Under the pieces are notes generated by a model. The model was not told the origin of the DNA, ran no database searches, and worked only from the letters and a program-made list of their open reading frames with translations. Shown one piece after another: positions 47,876 to 60,147 of a DNA stretch of 64,000 nucleotides. The translations under genes were made by a program, and so were the position numbers. This DNA is from Stomoxys calcitrans (lineage: Eukaryota; Arthropoda; Insecta; Diptera; Muscidae): assembly GCF_963082655.1 (NCBI RefSeq), contig NC_081555.1, forward strand, positions 183,107,424-183,171,423, given 5' to 3'. The first letter of the stretch is position 1. Each line of letters begins with the position of its first letter.

Positions 47876-48222
47876 TTATTTACTTAACGTTATTTTTTTG
47901 GTAAATGTAATAAGATTTAAAACATACTCTTTTGAAAATACATAATCGGATTTAAGCTACATATAGGCCTACTGAGACCGGTCTATATATATACCATCAA
48001 GAGATTATAAAACAAGTATTTTTTCATCAGATTACAGCGAAATTTGAACAAATGATTTGTAATAAACCCCCAAGTACCCGGACAGAATATTGGTTGGTTG
48101 GTTGGTTGGTCTTATCTTTCAAGTATGGGTCTTTAACTTAAAAAATTCATATTTTTTATCCGATTTTGTTGAAACAATGTCAGAATTGTATCAGATATCT
48201 CTTCTTTGGCGAATATGGTTCA

Positions 48223-48516
48223 AATGCAAATTGAAACTGATGCCCATGAACATTCCACTAAGGAACAGGGGCAAGCTTCTCACATAATGAGTGCAGTCCG
48301 ATTCAAGTTTAAGCTCAATGTAAGGTACCTCCTTTTTATAGCCGAGTTCGAACGGCGTGTCGCAGTGCGACACCTCTTTGGAGAGAAGTTTTACATGGCA
48401 TAGTACCTCACAAATGTTGCCAGCATTAGGAGGGGAAAATCACCGCTGAAAAAATGTTCTGATGGATTCGAACCAAGGCGTTCAGCGTCATAGACATGGT
48501 AACCTCTGCGCTACGG
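48223..48516 (-). mobile_element. tRNA-derived SINE with 16-bp target-site duplication
   Basis: Flanked by TGGCGAATATGGTTCA at 48207-48222 and again at 48517-48532, a clean target-primed reverse-transcription footprint. Minus orientation. The head shows 'aacctctgcgctacgg' (A-box inverse) and 'tggattcgaacca' (B-box inverse). The body runs to 'ccactaaggaacaggggc' and 'gcccatgaacatt'. Confidence 0.9.
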
Positions 48517-48750
48517 TGGCGAATATGGTTCAGCTGTGATTATAGTTAGATATAGAATTATGATGATTTATCTCTAGATCTAAGTTCTTGAAGTCATTGG
48601 AGACCATTTTTACCTTATTTCGCTTAAATTTATTTGTTTTAATATATTTTTGCCGTTTATTGCCTTTTCTGAAGTCTTATATCGTCTTCTCAATAAATTT
48701 CTGCAAATTGCTTAATAGAACGGGGGTTACATACTAAAAGCAGACGTTTT

Positions 48751-49870
48751 TATACCCACCACCAAAGGATGGGGGTATATCCATTTTGTCATTCCGTTTG
48801 CAACACATCGAAATATCCATTTCCGACCCTATAAAGTGTATATATTCTTGATCAGCGTAGAAATCTATGACGATCTAGCCATATCCGTCTGTCTGTTGAA
48901 GTCACGCTAAAGTCTTTAAAAAAGAGATATTGAGCTGAAACTTTGCACAGAATTTTTTTTTGTCCATAAGCAGGTTAAGTTCGAAGATGGGCTATAATTT
49001 ATTATCCGATTTTGCTGAAATTTGGGACAGTGAGTTGTGATAGGCCTTCCGACATCCTTCTTCAATTTGGCCCAGATTGGTCCAGATTTGGATATAGCTA
49101 CCATATAGACCGATCCGCCGATTTAGGGTCTTAGGCCCATAAAAGCCACATTTATTATCCGATTTTGCTGAAATTTGAGACAGTGAGTTTTGTTCGACCC
49201 TTCGATATCCTTCTTCAATTTGGCCCAAATGGGTTCAGATTTTGGTATTGTTGCCATATAGTCGATATCTCGATTTATAGTCCGATGTCGGCGAAATTTG
49301 TGATAGTGAGTTCGACATACTTCTGCAATATGGCACAGATCGGACTAGATTTGGATATAGCTGCCATATAGACAGATCTCACGATTTATCAATTTCCACA
49401 GCCTTTAAAAATTAAGATATTGAGCTGAAATTTGCCACAAGTTCATATTTTTTTCATATGCAGTTTGTTTTAGACCCCTCGACATTCTTGTTGAATATTG
49501 TCCAGATCGAACCATATACATATAGATGTAGTGGCAGAATACTCGTACTTTAGAGTCTTGACGCCATAAATCGAGCACTTATTACCCGATTTCTATAAAA
49601 TGTGGAATTGTGAGTTGTCTTGGACCCCTTGATAGTCATGCTGAATATCGATCGGATAGGGCCATATTTTATATATAACTACCATAAACAGTGACATCCC
49701 AATTTATATTTTCGTCCATAATAGGCGTATTTATTACATCTTTTTGCTGCAATTTGATTAGACCAAATTTTGATATAGCTGCCATATACATCGGTCCATC
49801 GATTAAAGATTCTTTGCCCATTAAAGGCTTATTTGTTACGCGATTTCGCCGAGAGCTATATAAGGCACAT
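48751..49870 (+). repeat. HINE-A, hairpin end missing
   Basis: Starts 'tatacccaccaccaaaggat' and has about five to six units. Later units are increasingly diverged and fade near 49870. Confidence 0.75.
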
Positions 49871-50890
49871 GGACATATTTGAATATAACTCCTATAAAGA
49901 TATTTTTAGAAAATGGGCTGTAAAGCATTCAATTCTGAATGGAAAAGCTTCAGAATTAAGGGCAAATTCTTTACAAATGCATGAAAATGGCATAGTTAAA
50001 AGAACACCCATCATTTTCGGTCCAGTTTTGAGTAATTAAGAGTCCAGCTTAAAGTGAGTTTTTCTCAATTGCATAAAATGGCGTATGGAAAAAGATAGTA
50101 CTAGGCCGACGAAATGTGGACCTGGGAAAGACAAATGGCCTTGAAAGTCTTCATTGGAATAATCTAATAAGAATGGAATACTTCTTGCTTATATCTGGCC
50201 ATACCCATTTCCCCTTGAGATCTAAAAAATTTGTTGGCCAATTGTAAGCTGCATTGTTTTTCAACAATAGGAAGTGTAAAATTAGTTTGCAAATATTATG
50301 AAACAGAAAATGGAAAGGTTTGGTACTTTGTTGTATCGAGACTAGGGTTGGTCAATCTGTATGGACCAAAAAAAAATTTCATGAATTGTAAGAATTTATG
50401 CCCAAGAAATCATTCAAAAACAAAATCTAGGTTAAAGTTGTTTAGTTTGGAAGTAGTTTATCTTCTACGCCGAGACGAAACAACTGAATATTTGCATAAT
50501 GGGTGAGAGTCAATGTTATTGTGAAAGTCCAAAATGAGGCGAATATGTTACCACAAGTTGACGAAACGTACTAAATTCCGCCCCACCGATGTTAAGCGAA
50601 TGCAAGCGATACACCCAGAACTCCAAAAATATCCTCTTTTTCTATAAAAAAAATAGCAAAACGGACACATTGGCATATTATAAAATTAAAAGTTATATCT
50701 CCGAATTATATATGGAACATTTGCTTTAAGACCTTTCACAACAGGTAATATTTTTTCTTATTTTAAGAGAATTCTTGAGAATATGTTTTTTTCTGTTGTT
50801 CCACAGTGCAGTGGATATAACTTTGTGGTTAAGTAAAACCCTAAAAATATGCCATAAAATAATTTACAAACATTAAGTATAGTCCATTTT
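49871..50890. other. No gene supported
   Basis: The plus strand holds scattered open pieces (for example 50231-50506, 91 codons) broken by stops. They read like an old transposase or host-derived ORF, but I cannot name a family. Confidence 0.25.
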
Positions 50891-51130
50891 TATACCTACA
50901 CCGAAGGATGGGGGTATATTCATTTTGTAATTCCGTTTGCAACACATCGAAATATCCATTTCCGACCCTGTAAAGTATATATATTCTTGATCAGCGTAAA
51001 AATCTAAGGCGATCTAGCCATGTGAGTTGAGTAAGGCCCATCGACATCCTTCTTCAATTTGGCCCAGATCGGTCCAGATTTGGATATATCTGCCATATAG
51101 AACGATCTCTGCATTAAAGATCTTGCGCCC
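50891..51130 (+). repeat. HINE-A, first part only
   Basis: 'tatacctacaccgaaggatg' start, 'gcaacacatcgaaatatcca' block and one unit. It is cut off at about 51130, just before the CACTCA MITE. Confidence 0.7.
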
Positions 51131-51154
51131 TTATGTCACTGTGTCACTTACATA

Positions 51155-51839
51155 CACTCATAGAAAAAAATTTGCTGAAGAAAGCAAACACTGTCTGCTG
51201 AATATTAGTAGTTAATTTTGCTGTTATTGCAGCAGAAATTCTTTTATTACAGCAGTAGTTCTGCAATTTCAGAGCACCAGGCTTACTGCTGAAAAGTCTG
51301 TTGTTTGCTGAACTTAATTATGAAGGGGATTTTAGAAGAAAAAAAAAATACAAATGTAAATGTGTGTCTCAGTGGATGTTTATTACCGCTACTGAATTTA
51401 TACTTTTTTCTTTAAACTTAGATGCAAAAGACCATGCCAATCATGTACACATTTGTTGAGCAATAACAAAAAATGCGAGCGAGCTCAGCCACATTTCGAA
51501 ATGTATACCAATGTATGGATCAGGTAGCTTCTTTACAGTAATATTCCACAAATTAAAACCAACTCTTCCAAAAAATTTTCTTAAAAAAAATTCTAAAAAA
51601 ATGCCTAAAGTAATCAAAACAAGCAACACGCAAACATAAAAAATAGCATAACATTTTTTGATCAGATTTTTTAAGTAAAAAAATCTGCTCAAAAAATCGT
51701 CTGATTTTGTTTGCTGATTTAGTTGACCGAAATGTGTTTGATGAAACAGCAGAAATGTCTGCTTTCCCATTTTCAGCAGACAACAACTGCTGTTTTAGCA
51801 AACATTTTTGCTGTTGTGAATAACAAATTTGATTGAGTG
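51155..51839. mobile_element. CACTCA MITE, fullest copy
   Basis: Left end 'cactcatagaaaaaaatttg'; right end 'aacaaatttgattgagtg'. Both ends carry many CTGCTG/CAGCAG motifs, which partly pair across the element. No transposase is encoded; open frames in the centre have no recognisable domain. Confidence 0.6.
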
Positions 51840-51982
51840 TCTGTATTTGAGAGTGGTTCAATTTATAAGGACCAAAAAACATTCACCAAGTGGTTTTCGA
51901 TAGCCTAAGTTGCAACAAATTTAGCCCAAGTAACCTTGGCTCTAAAATCAAAATTATGCCTCTTGTTTTTGTTGACAATTTT

Positions 51983-52455
51983 TATACCCACCTCCATGGG
52001 ATGAGGTAGTTATTCCATTTGAAATACCTCGAAATATTGATCTGTGACCCCGATAACGAATGTTTACATATTCTTGATTGTCTTGCAATTCAAAGCCGAT
52101 ATAGCCATGTTCGTCCGTTCGGTCATACAAATATCGGTTTAGATTTGTGTTCTGTTTCAACATCCGCGGTATGGTTTAAGTCGGTTTATAACCTCAGATA
52201 GCTCCTGTATATACCGATCTCCCGATTAGGCCTCCACTGTCCCAATAAGCTTAAATTTTTGCTGAATTAGCAGAAATGTTGTATGGAAAGTATACATTTG
52301 CCCTTCAACTAAGTTCGTTTGTGTACATTTTTAGTGCAATCCATGGTGGTGGGTTTCCGAGATTTGGTCCGGTCAGTGATCAATATATCAAGGAGTTACA
52401 AACGAATTGGCAAGATTAGTATATCCCCATTCTATGGTGATGGTTATAATAAGGA
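51983..52455 (+). repeat. Rearranged HINE-A pieces
   Basis: A '+' oriented start ('tatacccacctccatgggat') and one unit run to about 52260. Then comes a '-' oriented end piece ('gagttacaaacgaattggca', 'cattctatggtgatggttat') to 52455. Confidence 0.6.
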
Positions 52456-52459
52456 TACA

Positions 52460-53411
52460 ATTTATATCCTCATAAATATATGCTACATGCTTAAACCTTA
52501 TGTATGTAGGATGGGAACTTAGGCTGTAGGGTTAAATGACCGTCTAGAGCAACTATGTCAGGAACAGTAGGGAAAGGACAGAACTTTCTTTTTTAAATAT
52601 ATACGCGGCTTGTGCAAGATTCCGCCTTGAGTTGGTATTTCGTCTATCGTTTTTATATGAAAAAATATTTTTAAAGTCGAAGTCATTAACCATATTGAAT
52701 GAATAAATGAATGAAGTCCATTTGAAATAATTGGTTGTTGTTTGTCTCCTGGAAATTGAGCCAGCGGGGTTCGGCAGCGAAACAGAATCTTACATTTATG
52801 TGTTAAGTAGAAAATATATCGGTTGTTGTAAGTTAAATGCCATTCTTAACCGTTGAGAACTCATGCCATCGGTACCTAACATCATTATTGCACTTTCAAT
52901 AATATGTGCACGCCTTATAACGAGTATAGTTGATGCAAGGTTTTGTTTTTTTTTTTTGCAATAATTTTGGATTACGAAAAAAAAACTTTGTTAATTCACC
53001 ACTTCCATTTTAAGTTCATCAAAAATGCTTTAAATTAAAATGTCTTTTTAGTATGTATACATTTATTGAGAAGAGACAGCCAGATGTGTGCGAAGAACAA
53101 ACAAAAACAAGCTGTTCTTTTATGTTCTTATCATTTGTTAATATTTTAATTAGGGCTACATAAAATATCTAACTAACTTATTAAGTAGAGTTCATAAAAA
53201 ACTAAACTAATCTAAATAAATACGTTGTTGCAGAGCTATACAATTGCTTATCTACTAGAAAGTAATACAGGCCTCAGTTTACCAGTAGCCTACAAACTTT
53301 TGGAGAGAGAGGGCAAAACCCATTTAAAAATATATGAGACAAGGCTACATCAGTGGTTTATGTACAAATTACAAGAGACTTATATCTATAGAATTCGTTG
53401 GGATTGCCTCC
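52460..53411. other. Downstream of gene B; no gene supported
   Basis: AT-rich. It probably contains the gene B 3' UTR at its right end. A minus-strand AATAAA lies at 53062-53067, about 345 nt after the stop, and could serve as the polyadenylation signal. Confidence 0.35.
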
Positions 53412-56400
53412 TTAGGTTTGAGGAGCTGGGGATTTCTTTTTAAGGCTCCTGCGGATGGTGGACTCCAGCAGCCAAAATAGCAGAGCCATACAAGTCAATG
53501 TGTTGATGCAGTGAATAGTGACAGCGTAACCGAAATTGTCCGTTATAGAACCTGCAGGAATAAAGGATGGAAAACTTAGACGCAGGTGTGAGAAAATTGC
53601 TAACTAAGGGCTAAACTTACCCAGCACTGGACCCAAGGCAAATGAAAATATTGAATTGAAAATCAGTTGTATTCCCGATGCTGCCGGCAGACGATTCAGG
53701 GGCACATAGCTTGGTATGATGAGTGGGGAAAATATGGTGCGGAAACCTTTACCAAAACCTATCAAAATGAACACAGCCACAACCACATAATACGAATCGG
53801 TGAGAGTTACTATCAATCGCCCAATGGAAATCGCAATGATACCGAATGCGAACAGAACCTGATTATCGAGCTTGACCTTTTCCAAAGCGAAGGGGGCCAA
53901 AAAACGAACTGCTATATCCATGCCACCCAGCAGAGACATGGCCAACGATATCTGATTGTCACTGTAGCCAAAGCTGTTTAGGATGAAGGGCGTTAGCACA
54001 GAGAAATTCATTTCTCCGAACATCATCATGGTCATGCCCGCAGCCAAATTAACAAATGTGAAGTCTCTCAGTAGATCCAAGTCAAAAAAGTGAACAATCT
54101 TCTGACAGAAAGTCATGCGACTTTTTGCCGCTTCATCTTCTTCCCTTTGGGCTTGCAGCTTAGCCTCTTCCTCTCGTTTGAGCTCTTCGGATCTGTTTTG
54201 CAGGAGGGCTTTTTCTTCGGCGCAGGTGCAATGCATGTATTCCTTTGAGTAAATGCTAACTTTGCTGGCATATCGATCCAATTCTTCCTTTTCGCGATTG
54301 AAATAATTTGGCTTGTGGAGAGAACTTTCGTGCAGCTCATGTTGCTCCTGGCCAGTTTCGCAGTTGTCTTTTCTTGATGTGTTATTCAAGCCTTTGTTGG
54401 ATCTGTAGCGCATACCCTTGTCTGCCAATGACAGTTTAGAGCCATACCAACCGTCATTGGCACGGGCCATCATGGGAGTACCGGGTTCGATAATTTCATA
54501 GCCTGGTCTCTCCGGATCATCGTCATTGAAAAGATACTGTGAGGAGAAAATACTACGCTTCTCTCTCTTCTGATACTGGCAGTACTTGCACTCGTATTCA
54601 TCCTGGTCATTATGAATGGTGTTGCCATTGGCTTCCTTTGTCTTTGCAGCATCCGGCTTGGGCGAATGCCTGAGCACCGGTTGGAATGTTAAGGCACATA
54701 GAAAGGCATTTAATGAAATAGCTGCATAGGTCAGTATGGAAATTTGGGCACCATAAAACGTCATCAATAGCGTAGAGATATGGGGGAATATAATGGGACC
54801 CAGCCCAGTAATGGTCCAAGAGAAACCTGTGGCTTTTCTTCTCTTATTTTTGAAATATGTGTTGACGGCCAAGGAACTGGCGGCCATGCAAAGACCCAGT
54901 CCAATACCTATAAAAATATTAAAAAAAAAAAATTTTCACTACTTGTTTGGATTACTTTACATTGCGACTTACCATAAATGCATGAGAAGCATATCAAATA
55001 CTGCACAAATGTTTGACAGAACGCCGAAAGAAGTATTCCGGCAAATCCTAGAATACTTCCGGCCAGTGCCACCTGTCTGAAAGTGAATCTCCTGAACATG
55101 GCACCGTTCACTAGACCGATCAGCGATGAGATCGCCATGACCACATTAACAATTGTGGTTGTCTGTTTGGCATCGAATCCAAAATATTGCATTCGTCGTC
55201 TGTATATGAGGCCATATTGTTGCAGTGGTGGAAAAAGTGAAAACTGTAAAGAGATTATGGAGTAATTAATAACCACTAAGGAAGGGCAAAAGTCGGGCGG
55301 TGCCGACTGTATAATACCCTACACCTATCCTATAAGTACAATGTGGGAGCTATATCCAATACTGAACCAATTTTGACGGACTTTGGCGTATGTTTCGGAT
55401 GGATTATTAAACAATCGGTATCACATTTTTAGCAAATATGTTCAAACTGTAATACCTGCGGTTGACAAATGACAATATAATTGCAAATTACCCAAAATCT
55501 GACGAACATGATCCGATTTCGAGCAAACTTCTTAGATATTGTAGCAGTCGTCGAAAAAAGCGATTTGCAAAATTTTGGCTCTTGGAGTGAAATTCGGGCG
55601 ATATACATATGTGGCAGCTAAATCTAAATCTGTAGCGATTTCTTTTTAATTCACTGGTAATATCAAGAGTCATAAGAAAACCCTTCCTGTCAAATTTCAA
55701 GAAAATCGGTTATGAAATGAGCACTTTATTGCATTATTTCTCAAAATCGGACGAACATATATATGGAAGCTGTACCTAAATCTGAACCGATTTCGAGAAA
55801 ACTTTCCAAATATTGCGGTAGTCGTCGAAGAAAGCGTTGTGCGAAATTTTGGCAACATTGGTCAATAAATGCGCTTGCTTTGACTATAGAAATTAAAATC
55901 GACCGATAAGTATACGTGAGAGCTACATCAAAATCTGAACCGATTTCCATGAAATTCACTAGTAAAGCCGAGAGTTATGGGAAAATCCTTCGTGCCAAAT
56001 TTCGAGAGAATTGGTTTACAAATGGCCATTTTATTGCATTATTACTGCAAATCGGACGAACATACATATGGGAGCTATATCCAAATCTGAACCGATTTTC
56101 CCTATTTCAATAGGCTTCTTCTTTAGCAAGAAACATGTCTGTACCAAATTTTAAGACGATCGGATGAAAACTGCGACCTGTATTTTGTATAAAAATTAAC
56201 ATGGACAGACGGACATGGCTAAATCGAATCGGAAAGTGATTCTGAGTCGATCGGTATACTTATCAATGGGTCTATCTCTCTTCCTTCTGGGTGTTACTAT
56301 CAAATGCACTAAGTTATAATACCCTGTATCACAGTAGTGGTGTAGGGTACAAATTTGGGGGATTCGAATATTCAAGTAAAAGCGTGCTAAGTTCGGACGG

Positions 56401-58670
56401 TCCGAATCTTATATACCCTCCACCATGGATCGCATTTGTCGAGTTCTTTTCCCTGTGTCTCTTTTTAGGGAAACAAAGTAAAGGAAAGGATAAAATATAA
56501 TAATTGCTATGCTGTTAGCGCTATATAAAGTTATGGTCAGATTCGGACCATAATGGAATGAATGTTGGAGACCATAATAGAAGTCATTGTGTAAAATTTC
56601 AGCCAAATCGAATAAGAACTGCGCTCTTTAGGGGCTCAAAAAGTAAAATAGGGAGATCGTTTTATAGGGGAGCTGTATTAGGCCATAAACCGATTCAAAC
56701 CATATTTGACAAGTTTGTTCAAGGTCATGTTGTACAAAGTTCACCCAAATCAGATAATAATTGCACGCTCAAGAATCCAAGATCCCAGATCGGTTATATG
56801 GCAGCTATATCAGGTTATGTACCGATTTGAACCATATTTTGCACAGTTGTTGAAAATCATAACAAAACATCTCGTGCAAAATTTCAGCCAAATCGGATAG
56901 GAATTGCGCCCTCAAGACGCTCAAGAAGTCAAGACCCCAGATCGGTTTATGTGACAGCTATACCAGGCTATGGACCGATTTGAACTATACTTAGCATAGT
57001 TGTTGGAAGTCATACCAAAACACTATGTGCAATTTCAGTCAAATCGGACTAAAATTCCTCCCTTTAGAGGGCCAAGAAGTCAAGACCCAAGATCGGTTTA
57101 TATGGCAGCTATATCAAAACATGGACCGATATGGCCCATTTACAATCCCAACCGACCTACACCCATAAGAAATATTTGTGCAAAATTTCAAGCGGCTAAC
57201 TTTATTCCTTCGAAAGTTTGCGTTCTTTGGACAGACAGACCGACGGACGGACAGACGGACGGACATGGCTAGATCGACATAAAATGTTACGACGATCAAA
57301 AATATACAATATATACTTTATGGGGTCTGAGACGAATCTTTCGAGGAATTACAAACAGAATGACGAAATTAGTATACCCCCTATCCTATGGTGGAGGGTA
57401 TAAAAATCATTTGAAGGATGAAAGTCAATGAATCTTTGATCCATCATAGTTCAGCAAGCCCGCTTATAACGCTCAACGCTTGATTTACAATTTCGGAGAG
57501 AAATCGTTTTCAACGTTTGTTATTCTCTCACTGACAATACTCTCTTACTGACGACTCTTCGCTCATATAAGGGAATCTCCCCATTTTTGAGGTGAAACTT
57601 GACTCGGATAGCGTTTATTGAATTGAGAGAAGTCACCGTATAAGTTCGTTGTATGTTTGTATATTTTGAAATGGGCGGAAACTCTCCCTGCAGATATAGA
57701 TCACATATGTATGTATAAGCTGTCTTCCGATTTTTATCTGAGGGTGGAACTCTTACACGGTTTGACTAACATTAAAACCAGGCGTAAGAAGTCGGATCAA
57801 CAGCTTTTAGCAAATTTGATAGTCGAATTCAATATACGTAAATATAGACCCATCTTGACCATACTCGCTACGAATGTCGAGGGGATGCGCCTTTTATAGA
57901 CTCAAGACCTTAAATCGAGAGATCGGCATATATGGCAAACTGTATCTAAATATAGACCGATCTGAGCCGTATTGAAGACACGGATATGTAGAGGCCTTCC
58001 TTTCAGCGGAATCGGATAATAATGTAGCTAATATGGGATAAAAGACCTTAAATCGGTTATCGGTTAAATCAAGTTTCAGCTCAATATCTCTATTTTTAAA
58101 GACTGCAGCATGAATTCAACAGACAGACGGATGGTAGGACGGATATGACTAGATCGTTTAAGATTTCCATGACGATCAAGAATAAATATACTTAATGTGG
58201 TCGGAAATTCATATTTCGATGTGTTGCAAACGGAAAGACTCAATGATTATACCCCAGTTCTTTGTGGGTGGTTATAAAAAAAGCAGTGAAAGGTTCGACC
58301 GCCACATAGAAGGCAGTCTTTTCACCAATTCCCTGATGCCAGACCAAGCTGCTCCCAAGACCTCCTAACTACGTGAACATACATAGATTAGTGGCCCGAC
58401 TACAAATAAAATATTGCATTAAATTACTTAAGGGACTTTGCGCACAACAAATTAAAAGTTTTGTGCGATAGTATCAAAGAGATCTTGTAATATACGTACA
58501 TTGCTAAATCCTGCTGCCAAACACACCACCCAACCCCAACCACCATCTGGAGCTACAAAATCCGGACCCAAATCACTTTTGTCTCGCCTCTTTGGCTTTA
58601 TCGGCTTCGTGGTCTCTTTGTAAACAACCGTATTGTTGGGTGCTGTCAGCGATGACTTTTCCTCCACCAT
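53412..58670 (-). CDS. Gene B: monocarboxylate-transporter-like protein (MCT/SLC16, MFS), 622 aa
   Basis: Coding exons: 58670-58500, 55243-54973, 54907-53621 and 53551-53412. Introns are 3256, 65 and 69 bp, all GT-AG. It has twelve likely membrane helices. The TM1 signature APDGGWGW is canonical (residues 40-47). The second signature, YFKNKRRKATGFSW (165-178), and the TM8 pair D478/R482 are intact. The residue aligned with MCT1 lysine 38 is Q65. The TM6-TM7 loop has CKYC (254-257), the EPGTPM...ANDGWYGSK block, CTC (374-376) and a charged helix-like stretch (about 385-408) absent from gene A. Over about 74 residues around TM7-TM8 it is roughly 60% identical to gene A by hand count. Relative to A it lacks the intron after the TM2 region. 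Clusters of MCT paralogues are known in flies. Substrate unknown. The start Met is chosen by match to gene A. Confidence 0.94.
55284..56349 (-). repeat. HINE-B, full copy in gene B intron 1
   Basis: The left end has the hairpin 'agtcgggcggtgccgact' and 'ataccctacacctat'. The right end has 'taccctgtatcacagtagtg' and 'gtgtagggta'. Units carry 'ggacgaacatatatatgg' and 'aaatctgaaccgattt'. It is the reference for the HINE-B fragments elsewhere in the window and starts only about 40 bp from the exon 2 acceptor. Confidence 0.75.
56373..57401 (-). repeat. HINE-A, full copy in gene B intron 1
   Basis: The left end is 'caagtaaaagcgtgctaag', the hairpin 'gttcggacggtccgaa' and 'tataccctccaccatgg'. Five units follow, then the '(gacggaca)n' block. 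The right end is 'tatcctatggtggagggtat'. It starts 24 bp after the HINE-B copy. Confidence 0.8.
57830..58278 (-). repeat. HINE-A fragment in gene B intron 1
   Basis: Two diverged units, the 'cagacagacggatgg' block and a worn terminus ('ccagttctttgtgggtggttat'). The hairpin end is missing. Confidence 0.6.
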
Positions 58671-58696
58671 CCTTAATGTGGTCTTAATTTATAGTC
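58671..58696 (-). other. Gene B 5' UTR segment with upstream splice acceptor
   Basis: On the minus strand 'cattccattctatttgcag' ends at 58697, leaving 26 nt before the ATG. It parallels gene A and suggests a separate non-coding first exon. Confidence 0.5.
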
Positions 58697-58699
58697 CTG

Positions 58700-59510
58700 C
58701 AAATAGAATGGAATGTCATTAAAAAATGTTTAATGATTTGATAATGTGGTTGTTGTAATCTATAGCTATATTTTTGTAATGATAGGCGAAGGCGTTGTCT
58801 ATTTGTGTCCCCCTCTCATGGCAGAACTCATTCACAAATGGCCCAACCCAATGAGTCCTTTGTGCTATTGCCACACAATTTACATTGCATAGGGGCCATA
58901 ATTCTTATTGGCTCCATCAACGAGAATACCAAAAGTAAATGCGGCAAAATATGCCTTTGCTGGCTGCTGATTATTTTTGAATCAAGACACGCTTATAAGC
59001 GCGCTGAGTAATTTTCTTTTCTCATTTTGCACGAACGCAGATCATCGATCACTGATGATGACACCATGACTCGACAGTAAATCCCCCAGATACGACAAAG
59101 CGGATGGCACCAGCCAAAAACTGAGTATGCTTTGTCTATGCGCCTCACAATGACAAGCGATTTTGAATATTCATGTTATCGCTGCAAACCACAGCACATG
59201 GCCACGAACCTGCAGAGAACTTTTCCGTCGCAGGCTGATTGTGCCTACGGTGATGTTGTGCCATTTCCCTCAACTTATGAAAAATAGATATAAAGGTAAA
59301 ATAATGGCAGGTGCTGTGTTGTAAATCCCTTCGATATCAATGCAAGAAATAAGTTGTACAATAAAATCTCTCATTTTATTTATTCAATTCCATTTGTTCA
59401 CAAAGATAGGCTCTTAAAAGAGATGGAGCAAAGGCAAAGAACAAAGGCTATATCAATATTGGCGATAATGCTGCTTTTATTTGCAACGATTTGCTTCGAT
59501 TTTTATACCC
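58700..59510. other. Single-copy region upstream of gene B
   Basis: No transposon signatures; composition near 59030-59260 is GC-richer. It is the likely location of a first exon or promoter of gene B, but no core element can be assigned with confidence. Confidence 0.35.
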
Positions 59511-59513
59511 TCC

Positions 59514-59565
59514 ACCATAGGATGGGGGTGTACTAACATCGTCATTTCGCTTGTCAGTCGGGCCG
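59514..59565 (+). repeat. HINE-A terminal fragment
   Basis: Only the start survives: 'tataccctccaccataggat', 'gggggtgtactaac' and 'gtcatttcgcttg'. Confidence 0.65.
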
Positions 59566-59574
59566 AGAAAGAGA

Positions 59575-60115
59575 AGAAATAAAATTCTAAAGACAAAATT
59601 TCAAAATAGAATTTTACTTAACAAAATTTCAAAAAAAAAAAAATAAGACAGATAAGATTTGTGATTAATACAAAATTTCAAAAAAATGTTTTTAAAGATA
59701 AACTTCCAATTCCAAAAAAATATTTTTAAAGATAAAATTCCAATAAAATTTTCTGCGAAAACAAAATTTGGCTCAGGTGCACTCCTCGAAATAATTTTTT
59801 TTAAAGACAATATTTTAATGAAATGTTTTTTAAAGACAAAATTTAATGTCATATTTTCTAAAATCAAAGTTTAAGGAATTTTTCTCAATGAAAACATGCA
59901 TAACTTCAATTAAATTTTTTCTAAAGACAAAATTTAAATATCTTTTGTCATCTATTTCAATTAAAATTTCTTTCAAAAAAAACATATCAGTGAAAAATAT
60001 TCTTGAGATAAAATTTATCCCGATCCATTTCAAAAATATATTTTTAAAGGCAAAATTTCAAAAAAAAATTTCTAAACGTCAATGAAATGTTTTCTAAAGG
60101 CAAGATTTAGCGGCC
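59575..60115. repeat. ~35-bp degenerate tandem array (taaagacaaaatttcaa)
   Basis: 'tttttaaagacaaaatttcaa' and close variants recur about every 30-60 bp across the interval, separated by 'tgaaattttttct'-like spacers. The open frames on both strands are low-complexity read-through. Confidence 0.75.
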
Positions 60116-60147
60116 GCTTGAGACCCACAAAATTAAGAAAAAAAAAA

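Noticed and set aside
50040..50650. Broken open frames with a GHTHFP-like phrase, suggestive of a transposase or host-derived protein
   Set aside because: Too many stops and only one short phrase; I could not align a second motif.
32401..53411. A third MCT gene between A and B
   Set aside because: Neither strand of the interval contains the TM1 signature, the YF-x-KRR block or the TM8 motif.
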